Assembly (NCBI RefSeq): GCF_013373865.1
Contig: NC_050467.1
Coordinates: forward strand, 27,736,996-27,800,995
Length of the DNA stretch: 64,000 nucleotides
Direction: 5' to 3'
From: Monomorium pharaonis
Lineage: Eukaryota > Arthropoda > Insecta > Hymenoptera > Formicidae
Shown here: positions 32,481 to 43,593 of the stretch, in pieces
Numbering within the stretch: position 1 is the stretch's first letter
Layout: every line of letters begins with the position of its first letter
Notes under the pieces: model-generated
Databases searched by the model: none
What the model was told of the DNA's origin: nothing
Seen by the model: the letters and a program-made list of their open reading frames with translations, nothing else
Translations under genes and position numbers: made by a program

Positions 32481-33586
32481 GTGACAAAGACACTATCAAA
32501 AGACACTCAAATGTAAATATATACATATTACACGTAGCATTAAGATAGAATAAGTACACATGTAGAGTTAAGACTAGATTAAGTTTTATATTTTAATATT
32601 AGAAACACATATATATAATGAAACATAGAGTTAACCTCATAAAATATTATTAATCTTTTTAGAATATTCGTTTATTAAATTTAAGTGCATAATATTATTA
32701 TTCAAATCTACACACGAAATATTAACGATACAAAGGCATAAATATGCCAAGATACATTTTATCAATTCTTAAAACTTATATTACTGACATAATACATTGT
32801 CAAACGTTAAACTTTAATTTTATTTTCATTTTACTTTGTCAGTAAGACATAAAAACAAACGTGATCTCAAATCACTATTATTATTAAAACCTACATAATT
32901 AAATGTTATATTCGCGACATACATTACTCAACTTAGTTAAAAATATATTACTCATTAAATATTTCATGAGATAAATTCTCAACTTATTATTCAACTTACC
33001 AATTAGTATTAATATAACACAAAACACCGACGTGACCTAAAATCACTGTTATTATTATAAAAATATATTAAATAATACTCACAATTTATTATTTAACTTA
33101 CTTAAAGTTATTTAAGTCATTATATTACTTAGAATTAAAAATAAAAAATATATCATACCTTTATCATATTACTTATCTTATATAGTCACAAAATACACAT
33201 GATTATCCATTTAACGATAGCACATAAGTTTTAGATTTATTCAAACATATAAACTAACGATATAGATACTCAAGTATTTCTTAATTTGATTTATTTACTA
33301 TTAAACTTGTAAACATATAATCAATATAGTGTATAACACATAACATATACAATAATCTCTTATAAATTAATATACTTACCTAAAAAATGAAACATTATTA
33401 TATATGAACCTTAAATTACAAACATATTATTAAAATTAATACTTACCTTAGTAGTTTAAAAACATTATAATCATATAACTCATTAACCAATATACTTACC
33501 TTGTATACTTACCTAAAAATTAAATATTATCATATATATTAACCCTATATCACTAAATATAGATTATTATTAAAGATTATACTTAC
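32481..33586. other. AT-rich stretch, no gene seen
   Basis: It is about 75-80% AT. Several donor-like CTTACC motifs (minus strand GGTAAG) occur near 33,372, 33,441, 33,492 and 33,507 without clear acceptors. Nothing else can be supported. Confidence 0.4.
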
Positions 33587-33863
33587 CTTAGTAGTCAAAA
33601 GACACCACAACACATACTTAATGTAGATAAAGTACACAGCGTACAAAACCTGTAAATAAGAACAAATATTATTAATCATCACTAAGATACACATATAGAT
33701 ATACTTACCTTATATAACACAGCGTAAAAAACCTGTAAATAAAAAGAAACTAACATTAGTTATCAAATATAAAACATACATATATAAATATATACTTACC
33801 TTTAAGATATTGTAACCACGCATAGATATAGAACATAGGATTTAAGCAGCGTAGCATAGATAC
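33587..33863 (-). ncRNA. Three possible minus-strand microexons
   Basis: On the minus strand, intervals 33,863-33,800 (64 nt), 33,732-33,709 (24 nt) and 33,649-33,587 (63 nt) are each preceded by TTTACAG and followed by GTAAGTAT-like donors. Two of them share TACGCTGTGT, a string also seen near 39,961-39,973. Their lengths do not preserve a reading frame, so a spliced non-coding RNA is more likely than a protein (inference). No transcript evidence is available here. Confidence 0.4.
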
Positions 33864-34179
33864 CTGTAAATAAGCGAATAGATCGTAAGATAGTTGTAAA
33901 AGTACGAATGAGTACGAAAACGACACAATTCCAACCCTTCTTATTTTTTTTTCATTTAGCTCATTTTGAGCACTTACAGTACTAAAAACTCGCTAAATGG
34001 CGAGGAGATTGCAACCAACATCTTCTATGTCGTTGCAAAGGGTTCGAATCATGTCATTTTCTCAATAATATGAATGAATACGCGACGGAAACGCGAGAGA
34101 TTGCATGCGCGACCATCCCGTGAAAGCCCGTGTAAAAACTCCGAAAAAGAACCGTAATTCGACGAGAAAGTCCGTAACT

Positions 34180-34520
34180 TCAGTCGGAGGTGACGACCGC
34201 AGAGAGCGCGTAAAGATTGACCGTAAGTCTGACGAGAAAAACCGTAATCGAGTCGGAGGTATCGACCGAAGCGCGCCGGCAAAAAGGCTAAGTCCCGCGG
34301 AGATAACGACCGTGACCGTAACCGCGACGAGCGACCGAAAAACTAAGTCCGGCGGAGGTCACGACCGCGTACTTATACACACCGGAGGTGTCGACCGAGA
34401 CGCGCGGGAGACTAAGTCCACCGGAGATACCGACGATCGACTCGAGTCAGCGGCTAAGTCCCGCGGAGGTATCGACCGCGTCCGCGCGAGCGCTAAGTTC
34501 GGCGGAGGTAACAGTGGCGG
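34180..34520 (+). repeat. Degenerate tandem repeat GGCGGAGGTATCGACCGCG
   Basis: About eight copies of CGGAGGTxxCGACCG, spaced roughly 30-75 bp and often preceded by CTAAGTCC, occur between 34,185 and 34,520. A related string (CCGCGGAAGTAACGACCGCG) lies in array unit A near 39,773, so this region may be a diverged relative (unit Z) of that array. An ORF encoding KSGGGxDR-like repeats (34,105-34,644) follows from the repeat; I do not call it a gene. Confidence 0.5.
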
Positions 34521-34780
34521 TTCCGAGCGCGAGCGCGCAGCGTCCCGAGCACTGCAGCGACGCGAGCAAAGTGGGCGGTGCATTCCGGAGAGCGCGACTG
34601 CGCGAAGAGTGGGGTTACCGGGTGCGGCGAGCGCATCGCAATGAGAGTTCGGGTGGAGACAGCGAACGCGGCGGACGTGTCTCAGTAACAACGCTTGAAT
34701 CTCCGGGAACATTCCATTCGTTGATTACGGACAACAACGCGATAGCGACGTACGCGAGTGAGAAGATCGATTAATTCGTA

Positions 34781-35284
34781 ATCCCGTTATCCACCGAAAT
34801 CGTGATTATTACGCGATTATTAGAATAACGCGACGCGATACGCAAAACGCGTTTGTCCTTCGAGAAGGACATGTAACGAAACGTTACAAATTCCGAATAG
34901 CGCGAGCGAGAGTGAGTGTGAGTGATTGAGTGTGAGCGAGCGTCTTCTCGCAAAGAGAAGCAAAGTGTTGTAAACAGTGGGAAATATATACTCGTTGTTA
35001 ATTATATACAACGCTTGAGTGATTATTCACGCCACCACTACCATTCTCCCCACCTCCCACGCCGAGGCGGCATCCGATGCACAAAGAGACGCGGGATACG
35101 ACGCCGGCGGGCAGCGCGAAAGGATAAGCAGCCAAGCTGACCAGCAATAACCTTGGCGGTTATTCAGGTGAAACCGACCTGGCGACCAAGACAGCACGAG
35201 TGAGTAACTTAAGAAATCACGCGAGAACTCAAGTTTTCCTAAGATTTCGTTACCTCACGCGAACCGTCCGGCTACAACCTAACC
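34781..35284. other. Possible array unit Z, 3' portion
   Basis: It contains CCTGGCGACC near 35,178 and ACAACCTAACC at 35,274, matching GCTGGCGACC and the ACAACCTAACC box that precede the short TERK-type ORF in units A-C. The LINE at 35,285-38,513 interrupts it there. Confidence 0.4.
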
Positions 35285-38200
35285 TTTTTTTTTTTGTTGC
35301 GAGGAAGTGGAAAATCTTCATAAAGAGCCATCCAGGAATCCGAGCCGCCCGTGGTCGGAAGGCCCAGACACCCGGGTGCCCGCACACCCGGGTAGTGTGG
35401 GATTCTATGTGCGCACATCGTTGTAGATACTGCGCACATAGCCTACCCACTAAAACCACTCCCTAGTCTAAACCTAACTCGGCATATTTGCGGACATCCC
35501 CCGGTACGACGTAGGGTCATTTCATCAAGGCATGTCCGCATGCCCGCTGAGTATCTTGACCCACCATCTACAAAGCACGGGTCGATCAAACACAAAGAAC
35601 GGTACATACTTTTGTGGGGTTCCGACTGGGCATATAGTAGCCAATCGGGGCCCCTTACATTTCTTTCTACGCGATTTACTTCGCTTTCCTACTAATATGG
35701 GTCGGGTGCGGAGGTGCGCCATACCCCAAGTACTACTATATTAATACCCCCTGCGCGTTTGCTTATAATTACTTAGGATAATTTTATGTCTACTTAATTA
35801 TTATATTCGCATTTAATAATTTCTATTTACTACCGATGTTTATTCTATCTGTAATCTAGATTATACTAACAACGATACGGATTTGATTTTGCCCTTTGGT
35901 TCTCCTGTCTTTGTCTTGTTCTTTCCGCTTCCTCTTTTATAAGGATAACTTCCTCATAAAAATTTATTAAAGCTTTCCATTTGTCTGTATCTTCTATGGA
36001 TTGTTGTATTAAGTAGTTTATCTTAAGATTTTCTCCAACAATGGCTTTCAGCCTTTGCCGTTGTGTTGACCATATTTCGCAGAACTCCAGCGTGTGCTGC
36101 GCGTCATCCGTTATAAAGTCGCAGTGCGCACACACTGGAGTATCTGCTTTGTTGATTCTGTACAGAAACTTGTTAAAACATCCATGGTTTGTTATAATTT
36201 GGGTAAGCCTGTAGGTTAGCATAAGATTTTTGTTATTATACCAATCAATTATTATCGGTGCTATCTCTTCACGCACTCTTTTTTCTGGTGCATCCTCTTT
36301 ACTTTCCATTACTCTACGTTTCCATTTGTCTAGCGCTTTTTCGTTTTCTTCTTGTCTTATTATAAGTTTATCTCTAAGGTCCAGTGTTGTTCCCTCGTTG
36401 CATGCTCCTTTTGTTCGTTCGTAGACATTTTTGTGCTTTCTAGCCAGGATGTCGAGGGGTATCATGCGAGCCATTATCATGGCTGCTTCGTATGATATAG
36501 TCCTGTATCCCCTAACCACTCTCAAAGCTAGTTTTCTTTGCAGTTGTTTTATTTTATTCTTAATAGCTTTTTGTTTACTCATCTTTTCTCCCCATAATGG
36601 CGCTCCATAACTGATGACAGAGTGCACTATTTCTGCATAAAGCCTACGAGATCTTTCCCCAGGGCCGCCAATATTTGGCGAGATTCTGCTTAATGCCAGT
36701 GCCATGCTTTCGGCTTTAGGGATTACTACGCAAAAGTGTTCCGCAAATTCCCATTTCCGATCTATTATTATCCCCAGATATTTCATACATCTTTTGATTT
36801 CGATTTCTTTATCCTCGATATTAATTTTTAAGTCGGACAGATCATCCTCGTTTGTCCCAAAAATCATTGCGTCTGTTTTGCTAACAGACACATATAATCC
36901 TAGTTTTTTAATTGCTCTTAGGATCTTTCCTGTTGCCAGTTCTGCTTTTTTTGATAGTTTTATTTGTATCAGGTCCTGCTACAATTATAAAGGTATCGTC
37001 TGCAAATCCTATTACATTTGTATCTGGGGGCATGACCCTGGTTAGGACTGCATCATATGCTATGTTCCACAGGATTAGGCCTAGGGCGGATCCCTGTGGA
37101 ACACCACAAAAACATCTGCGGATTTTATATTTTCCGTTTTCATCTATATAAATTAAAGATCTATCCTTCAAGTAGCTGTTTATTATTTTTCTGAGATAGC
37201 TCGGTATCTCTTTTTGCTCCGCCGCCTGTCTGATGCTCTTCCATGGAAGTACGTTGAATGCATTTGATATATCCAGTCCTATCATTAAGACTAGTTGCTG
37301 TCTTCTAAGTAATCATCGATTATTTGCCTGGCTTTTTTGATCGCATCTATGGTCGACCTACCCCTTTTGAATCCATATTGTTGATCAGAGAGGGCGTTTT
37401 TCTCCTTCAAGTACATAATTAATTTTGCTGCTATTATTCTTTCGAACAATTTTCCGGCCTCGTCCAGCAGACATATTGGTCTGTACGAGGCCGGAAGATC
37501 GTCCGGTTTGTTCGGTTTTTTTAATAATATTAATTGCGCTAGTTTCCATGAGGCCGGGAATTGGCCCTCTTTAAGGCATTTATTAAAGCATTTTGCCCAA
37601 CTGTCAAGCATGTACTTCCCCGTGTATTTTATTATCTGTCCTCTAATTCCATCCGGGCCTGGAGCTTTTTTTCCGTTTACTTTATTAATGGCCTTGTATA
37701 TTTCGAGGTTAGTGACTTTGTATTCATCGTTCCACTCCGACTCGATGATCAGCTCCTCCAATTCTTCGTGCACCGGAAACAAGTAGTTGAGGATGCTATC
37801 TAATTTTTTCCTCTCAATCTTTTGTGTTAATGGAAAGTCAAAGCTTTTAAGTTTGTTTCTAACTATCTTAAAGGGCATGCTCCAAGGGTCAGCCTGGAGG
37901 GTGTTCATTAGCTCTTTCCATGCTTTGATTTTTTCTTTTTTAATTAATCTTCGGAGATCTTTGCGTAACTTCCTTAGTTTTGTATCCATTTTTGCTTGTT
38001 CCTCTCTTGGTGTTCTACCCTTTGCCCTTGTGGTCTTTCGCCATTGAATATTACACTTGTTTCTAAGTTCCGCCATTTCACTATTCCACCAATAGGTCGA
38101 CCGTTTCGTTGTTTTCTTAGCTTTGTTCATTGAGAAGTTTGATATATCTCTTAGTACAGTATTTATTCTTTTGGGCATTTGGGCCGCTGGCATACTTTCG

Positions 38201-38513
38201 TCCATATTTGCCCAAGTTCGGACTGCAGCCGCTGTTTCCAAGTCGTCAGTGTTTAGTGAGATACTGCTCCATCGCGGAAATGCGTTTTCAATCGCTTTGT
38301 TGTGGGCTTTACTTCTCTGTGCGTAACAGTTAGATTTGCTTAGTATGCTTATCTCTACATACAGATGATTTGATAATGTATCCATTTCATTATCCACTTC
38401 CCATTTTAAATTTAGTTTAAGAGCCGTATTGTTTACCAATGATATGTCTACTGCTGATTTTCCTCTAGGATGGCTACAAGTATGTTCTTTGTTAGTATTC
38501 AGATGGTTTAAAA
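35285..38513 (-). mobile_element. R1-clade non-LTR retrotransposon (LINE), 5'-truncated
   Basis: The element reads on the minus strand. Its 3' poly(A) tail appears as a T run at 35,285-35,296, and its truncated 5' end is at about 38,513. AACCTAACC flanks both sides (about 35,276-35,284 and 38,514-38,522) as a target duplication. Between the stop at 35,866 and the tail is a ~570-bp 3' UTR. The original site, rejoined, would match the ACAACCTAACC box of the surrounding array units. Confidence 0.8.
35866..38511 (-). pseudogene. LINE ORF2: endonuclease end, reverse transcriptase, CCHC region
   Basis: The fragment starts in the last part of an APE-type endonuclease (TLSNHLYVEI; the usual SDH is SNH here). 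RT follows with KKAPGPDGI, GFKRGRSTIDA, DISNAFNVLPW, GVPQGSALGLILWN and the catalytic FADD in GFADDTFIIV. The C-terminal part has a Cys/His knuckle (CAHCDFITDDAQHTLEFC) typical of the R1 clade. Two frameshifts break it, near 37,290-37,300 and near 36,900-36,950. The copy is dead. Confidence 0.88.
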
Positions 38514-39196
38514 ACCTAACCTTGCGACCGACGGTACGACAACCCCTCACAGAGACGCAGCGCACGCCAAAGTCGAGCGAAGCTGAATGAGAGGACGGAA
38601 GTCTGACGACAACGACGACCCCGAGGAAGGCGCAGTCAACCACCAGACCAACATCCGTGAAGCTAAGGAGGATCGATGACACGCGCGTAAAGAAATAAAA
38701 GCGTTTGCATGTCTATTTTCAGCAAATTCGCGATCCCGCGTAAAGTCGATTATTTACCTTATTTTATTTACCTTATTAATTTTTGATTTACCTTATTATC
38801 TTTAATTTACCTAATTATTTTTCTCATTTATCTAATTATGTTTTCTCGAGTATTATATTATTTTTATTGTTACTAGCGTCAGAATACTGACCGATTAAAA
38901 TATTTACGTTAGATTTACGTAAGACGAGCGCATGTGCGAGAGCGTAGAAATTCTAAGTCACGTATCTTGCAATATTATTTTATATTATTATTATTTCGAG
39001 CAAATACTTTTATTTAGAGAAAACGTTTATACTTGCGTTGATTTCGCATTTCAAAAGTTTATTTCGTCTAGTGACAGCGAGAAATTAAGTCACATTAATT
39101 TTGTTTTATTATTAATTTTATTAGTTTAAGTTAGCGATTAGGCTTAATTGCGCGACACCGTAGCAAGCGTAATTCGCGACAAATTTATCGTTTTGC
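38514..39196. other. Start of array region, between LINE and unit A
   Basis: The first 180 bp (from AACCTAACCTTGCGACCG) correspond in position to the TERK-ORF segment of the other units, but I could not find the conserved core there. The rest is AT-rich. No gene is supported. Confidence 0.4.
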
Positions 39197-39328
39197 ATGA
39201 AAAACATGTCTGACTTGCAGCAAGAACTGCAAGACTATTTTTTATTAACTTTAATAATTATCATATTTAGTTTTCTCATTACTTTTTTAATTTCATATGC
39301 GTTTTGCATGTGGGTGGCGGTAACGTAG
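39197..39328 (+). CDS. Unit A membrane microprotein (43 aa)
   Basis: This short ORF (ATG at 39,197, stop TAG) encodes a hydrophilic start with DLQQELQDY, about 22 hydrophobic residues (LLTLIIIIFSFLITFLI), then a tail SYAFCMWVAVT. It is homologous to the ORFs of units B, C and D, with the same length class, the same transmembrane layout and the same C-terminal pattern, while third codon positions differ (for example the Val-Thr codons). The TATA box of unit A lies 334 bp after the stop. Function unknown; it may be a small regulatory or pore-like membrane peptide (speculation). Confidence 0.6.
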   Translation: MKNMSDLQQELQDYFLLTLIIIIFSFLITFLISYAFCMWVAVT

Positions 39329-39405
39329 CGAATTGTAGCGTAACAAACAAACTCTGTAATAATAACATGGAAATTAAGAGCATTAACGAAAAGTGTAGAG
39401 TGGTG

Positions 39406-39669
39406 GCACCTGAAAGTGCACCACGCGATGCGAACTGCGAGCGAGCTGAAATCCTAATAATGGGATTGGCCGATCGACTAGTGGAGGGGAGGCGCACTCA
39501 GACGCAAGATCCCCGCACACTTATTGAGCGCAGCGAGCGAGACGAGCAGAGACGACGCCGAAGGGCAGCCACGCACGCTCATTGGGCGTACATCACAGAG
39601 AGAGGTGACGCGACCCCTGATTGGCGGAAACGGCGAGGCAGCGGGCGGCGGCTCGCATGCCTATAAAAG
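39406..39669 (+). promoter_or_regulatory. Unit A promoter: GGCACCTGAAAGTGC motif, three ATTGG boxes, TATA
   Basis: Inverted CCAAT boxes (ATTGG) lie at 39,465, 39,581 and 39,620. TATAAAAG follows at 39,662, with GCAGTCAGC downstream as a possible initiator. Multiple ATTGG boxes near TATA suggest NF-Y control (family knowledge). Confidence 0.55.
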
Positions 39670-39815
39670 CAGTCAGCGAAACTATTAGATTAACTGTTAT
39701 ACTCTCAGCCACTGTGAGGCTAAGATCTCCGCGAATATACCTGCGATAGAAAGAGATAGCGCTACAGTTCCGCGGAAGTAACGACCGCGTTAAATAAGTG
39801 TTTTGAAACAACGCC

Positions 39816-39925
39816 GAATGCGAGTAGGTGTTGTACTTTATTTTGTAACGAATCTTTTTGTTTATTGGTAGGCGGGTGCACAACGCACAAAACGTACACG
39901 AGTGTGAAAAAGCGTCGCGTACGGG
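39816..39925 (+). repeat. Unit A copies of GAATGCGAGTAGG and GTGAAAAAGCGTCGCGTACGGG motifs
   Basis: GAATGCGAGTAGG is at 39,816-39,828, and a related GTGTGAAAAAGCGTCGCGTAC motif is at about 39,902-39,922. Both recur in every unit downstream of the TATA box. Confidence 0.6.
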
Positions 39926-40025
39926 AATTTGTTATCAAGATTAGTGAAGTTTAATAAATTCTACGCTGTGTTATATAAAACGAAAGCCAGTTTATTATTC
40001 TGTGTTTTCGACACCTGCTACGTAC

Positions 40026-40195
40026 CTGCACGAGATCCCACGACGTGAATTCCGGGTAACCTAAAATAAAATAAATCCTGATAAAATCCGGGTGGAGGGG
40101 TGAGGCTCGATGAGCGGAAATACTTACCTGAGGCCATTCCTGGAGGGACCGGTGATCCTGGTGATGTCCTGGCGATCCGACGGCAACTGAAGTTC
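40026..40195 (-). ncRNA. Unit A minus-strand microexon pair
   Basis: Exon alpha is 40,195-40,128 (68 nt; acceptor TTTTCAG, donor GTAAGTA) and exon beta is 40,060-40,026 (35 nt; acceptor TTTTAG, donor GTACGTAG). The intron between them is about 67 nt. Lengths are not multiples of three, so non-coding is more likely. The same arrangement is in units B and C. Confidence 0.45.
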
Positions 40196-40448
40196 CTGAA
40201 AATAAAACAGAGATTAATAAAAAACATTCGTGATTCGTATGAGTGAATGCGTGAGACAAACAGATAAAATAAAAATTACGTATCTCATCGTACGAGCGTC
40301 CGCAGGCGATCCGACGGAAGGAAGGAAGGAAGCCATTAGCGGAATACCTTGCTTCTTGATAGGTGAAAGGAGCTGGCGACCAGTAAGCGACCGAAAGGCT
40401 GCATCATCGTAAAGGTAAGATTTCACTGATTCATGAGATTTAATATTC

Positions 40449-40685
40449 GTGCACGTTCTCTCCGGTCACAACCTAACCTTGCGACCGGTTCTAGGGGCGC
40501 ATCCTGAATCAGTGCCGTCAACCTCCGGATTGCAGCATAAGACGCAGACCGAGACCAAGAGATTCCAGGCAACCAGAACTGAGCGTAAGACAGTAAAAGG
40601 AAAAAGCATCCTGAGCGTCACCCTAGAAAGATCACAAGATATCCCGGAAGCAAAGGCTGGACCACGACAACACCGGGACACCTAA
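40449..40685 (+). CDS. Unit A short ORF with TERK/LSVT core
   Basis: The frame crosses the conserved box ACAACCTAACC (about 40,468) and encodes up to 78 residues. The C-terminal core RTERKTVKGKSILSVTLER matches those of units B and C with many silent codon changes, a sign of selection on the protein. The real start may be a splice acceptor rather than the ATG. The fold is not recognised. The core resembles no enzyme motif that I know. Confidence 0.5.
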   Translation: MHVLSGHNLTLRPVLGAHPESVPSTSGLQHKTQTETKRFQATRTERKTVKGKSILSVTLERSQDIPEAKAGPRQHRDT

Positions 40686-41396
40686 AACACATAAATAACA
40701 AACATAAACACAGACGCACAGTCACGCATATTTTTTATATACAAATTAATGTTATTTTTTACACTAGAGACGTTACAAGACAAGTCTTTATCATTTTATT
40801 TATTTTTAGTTCACGTTACAAACATAAAGTCGCACACACAGTTAGCGACACGAACACCAAAGCACACTAATCACGCGAAAATACATAGAGATAAGAAAAA
40901 TCGTGTGACATACAAATATAAGTATTCTAGGTTAAGTTCTACATTGTTACTTAAATATATATATCCTAGGTTAAGTTTATATTATTAAATTATAGTATAA
41001 GCACATTTGACATTCGCGACACTAGCGATAGATATTTTATACTATCTTTAAATACACTATTCTCTATCACATACAGATACACGTACAAATATATTTTTAT
41101 AACTATTTTTATTAAATATATAAAATAGGCTAAGTTTCGTATAATAAACATTTATTCTTTTTTAAATAATTCTATTATAATAAAATATTCACTATTCCAA
41201 GCTAGGAAAATATTCTTGCTAAAATCAAGCTACTAGACAACTCTATTTCACATCTGTCAAAAATTACTTTCCGAATATTGTAAAAAACATAAAGCTGAAT
41301 TCATAGTCGAGTAGCGTTAATAATTATTCATTTTTTAGTTAGCCGATAGGCGTAATTTTCATTCTTGTATTTACCAGCATGTTAGTTAAGTAGAAA

Positions 41397-41519
41397 ATGT
41401 TAAAGTTACTACAAGAGGTAGTGTGCTATTCTGTGCTAGTATATTTCATCGCATTAATGCGACTTTGGATTTCTTTCATTGTATCATATGCTTTCTGTTT
41501 GTATGTTGCAGTTACTTAA
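41397..41519 (+). CDS. Unit B membrane microprotein (40 aa)
   Basis: ATG at 41,397, stop TAA. A polar start MLKLLQEV, then a hydrophobic helix interrupted by Arg22, and the tail SYAFCLYVAVT. It is homologous to units A, C and D; the TATA box is 344 bp after the stop. Preceding AT-rich sequence (40,690-41,390) shows no gene. Confidence 0.6.
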   Translation: MLKLLQEVVCYSVLVYFIALMRLWISFIVSYAFCLYVAVT

Positions 41520-41583
41520 ATAAATATAGTTTTCAGTTTGTTTAAAAACAGTTAGTAATAAAGTACAGAGTGGCACACACCCC

Positions 41584-41870
41584 TGCACTTTTGCACTTTC
41601 GGGTGCAATACGAAAATTTTCCCGGAAAGCTCGAACAGAGTATAGAGAAGAGCGAGGCACATCTCACGTTAGCCAGCTACGCTCTGCCGTGATTGGCGGA
41701 AGCCAAAGGAGAGGGGATAGCACTGCGTGCGATCCCGCGAGGCGACGCGACGCGTCGAGTGGTCGTGGCAGGAGTGGTGGGGATACCGAGAGATCCCGGG
41801 TAGTGGCAAACGACGCCATCGCTCATTGGCTGATGCGACAAAGCCGGGGAGATGCGTTTCGATATATAAA
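41584..41870 (+). promoter_or_regulatory. Unit B promoter: TGCACTTTTGCACTTTCGGG motif, ATTGG boxes, TATA
   Basis: The TGCACTT-type motif is at 41,584-41,607. ATTGG boxes are at 41,692 and 41,825, TATATAAA at 41,863, and a possible initiator TTCATTT about 22 bp further on. Confidence 0.55.
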
Positions 41871-42056
41871 GAGCGACCGAGAGTTCATTTGAGCTTTCGC
41901 GCCTTGAGTTTAATGAGGGAAAAACCTCACGAATATTGTGCTAAGATTTCGCGCGCAAACCAATCGTCGGCCATTTCGTGGCACAAGTGCGATCGCGCGA
42001 ACACATGCGGGAGTTCCGTGATTACCACGACAGAGTAATTGATTGTGACGTGATTC

Positions 42057-42125
42057 GAATGCGAGTAGGCTCACGTAATTAGAAAGTATCACGATAACGC
42101 GATTGTGAAAAAGCCTCGCGATCGG
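42057..42125 (+). repeat. Unit B GAATGCGAGTAGG and GTGAAAAAGCCTCGCG motifs
   Basis: GAATGCGAGTAGG at 42,057-42,069 and GATTGTGAAAAAGCCTCGCG from about 42,101. They occupy the same position after TATA as in the other units. Confidence 0.6.
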
Positions 42126-42207
42126 GTACTGTGAACTAAGACTAAAAGTGTAAATAAATATACACAGCTTGTTTGTTACTGTTACATACGCTCGTTGTTA
42201 TACTTAC

Positions 42208-42378
42208 CTTTCTGTGCATATAATCCTTCCTACGAACATACTCTGGGGACCTGAAATAAAAGATCTCATAAAGACTGGGACAAGGGTGATACATAACCTC
42301 AAAGTTGTGAACTTACTTGTGAATGATCCTGGGAGATTGCGGCGATCCGGAAGCGTTCCTCTGGGATGTGGGCAGCAC
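42208..42378 (-). ncRNA. Unit B minus-strand microexon pair
   Basis: Exon alpha is 42,378-42,317 (62 nt; acceptor TTTTTCAG, donor GTAAGT) and exon beta is 42,250-42,208 (43 nt; acceptor TTTCAG, donor GTAAGTA). The intron is about 66 nt. Alpha begins GTGCTGC as in unit C and contains CCCAGGATC. Confidence 0.45.
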
Positions 42379-42673
42379 CTGAAAAAAAAAGAAAGTGAAT
42401 TAGTGAGTGGTAGCAGATTCACACGTAACGGGAATCCACTGCGCGCGGGCGTCCATAACCTCAAAAGGCGGATACTCAGAGCGGCACGGGCGTGGTCTTG
42501 GGTGTGACGACGGATGTTCCAGCGGCAGTCTGAGATCTGGGCATCCTGTTCCTTGCTCTTTGGAGGTAAAAAGAGCTGGCGACCGTTATCTGAAATAAAA
42601 AAAGGTTTGTGAGATTCTCTCCATCCGCGGTTGTACAGTCTATTGCATGTAGAAATCCGGTCACAACCTAACC

Positions 42674-42868
42674 TTGAGATCGTCCACTAGGAGCTCCCAT
42701 CATCCCGAAACGCCCACACCGGCGGAGAAGTCCAAGGAAGTCCCCAGAAAGGTCTTCACAATTACCAGAACCGAAAGAAAGAAGGTCGACGGTAAGACCG
42801 TTCTAAGTGTTACGGTAGAGCGAGCTAAGACATCAATCGATGCAGAAATCATGCCAAAAACGGCGTGA
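42674..42868 (+). CDS. Unit B short ORF with TERK/LSVT core
   Basis: This 64-residue frame starts just after the box ACAACCTAACC (about 42,665) and ends in RTERKKVDGKTVLSVTVERA plus a short tail. The core matches units A and C. It is basic and proline-rich at its N terminus, and not recognised. The BEL element lies 122 bp downstream. Confidence 0.5.
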   Translation: MRSSTRSSHHPETPTPAEKSKEVPRKVFTITRTERKKVDGKTVLSVTVERAKTSIDAEIMPKTA

Positions 42869-42990
42869 GAACGTTTAATTTTCACTCAAAGCGATAAGCT
42901 TACCTTGTTTTTTTTAATTAAGAAAACTATTTTATTTTATTTTAACTTCGTTTAAAATAATTTTTTTATTTGGCCCAAGTCATGGCCAGT

Positions 42991-43551
42991 TGTTTGAAAA
43001 GAGAAAAGCATTTCTGCTCTCGTAGTATCGAAACGCGCAGTTAGCGGACGGCGACTTCGGCACGTTGGAGCGCCACTGCCTTGGCAGTTCGCCTGTTTCA
43101 GCTCTTGCTACGATTACGCTCGCGATACGAGCTTAGCAACGAGTTGTTTTCCTTCCTGGCTTGCTTCCTTCTGATCGAGAGACGCTTCGGATCGCTGCGA
43201 GATTCCTTGAAGGCCCAAACTGTCCATCCTAGCCATCCCTGTGCGAGTTCCTTGGAGGTCCGATCATCAAGCCGTGCCATCCTTGTGCGAGTTGTGACAA
43301 ATCAGATTTTCTTTTAAATTGTATTATTATTATAAAATTGGATTATTATAATTTATAAGTTGTTAACTCTTACTAATTTAAATACCGTAAAAATTAAGTT
43401 AATAGTTTCATTTTTCAAATGTTAATTTAAATCTAAAATAAATAAATTCTTGTTTTATAAAATTCACGTTATAATTAATTAGATCTGAGTCTCATTGTTG
43501 ATCGCTAGCCTAAATATTCTCTCTTATTTATTTTCAAAGAGAATTAAAACA
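42991..43551 (+). repeat. 5' LTR of the BEL element
   Basis: Begins TGTTTGAAAAGAG and ends GAATTAAAACA, 561 bp, matching the 3' copy base for base wherever I compared. Small ORFs inside it are not genes. Confidence 0.96.
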
Positions 43552-43593
43552 TTTTTTGGTCCTTCGAGCCGGATAAGGCGGGCGGTTTGCAAG

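Noticed and set aside
34105..34644. 179-codon ORF with KSGGGxDR-type repeats
   Set aside because: It tracks a degenerate tandem DNA repeat that resembles non-coding parts of the neighbouring array; no homologous frame was seen elsewhere.
38932..39129. 65-codon hydrophobic ORF before unit A considered as another microprotein
   Set aside because: It lacks the conserved FCxxVxVT tail and the fixed distance to a TATA box.
43081..43317. Identical 78-codon ORFs within both BEL LTRs (also 48,956-49,192)
   Set aside because: They lie inside the LTRs and are identical only because the LTRs are; no known BEL protein is encoded there.
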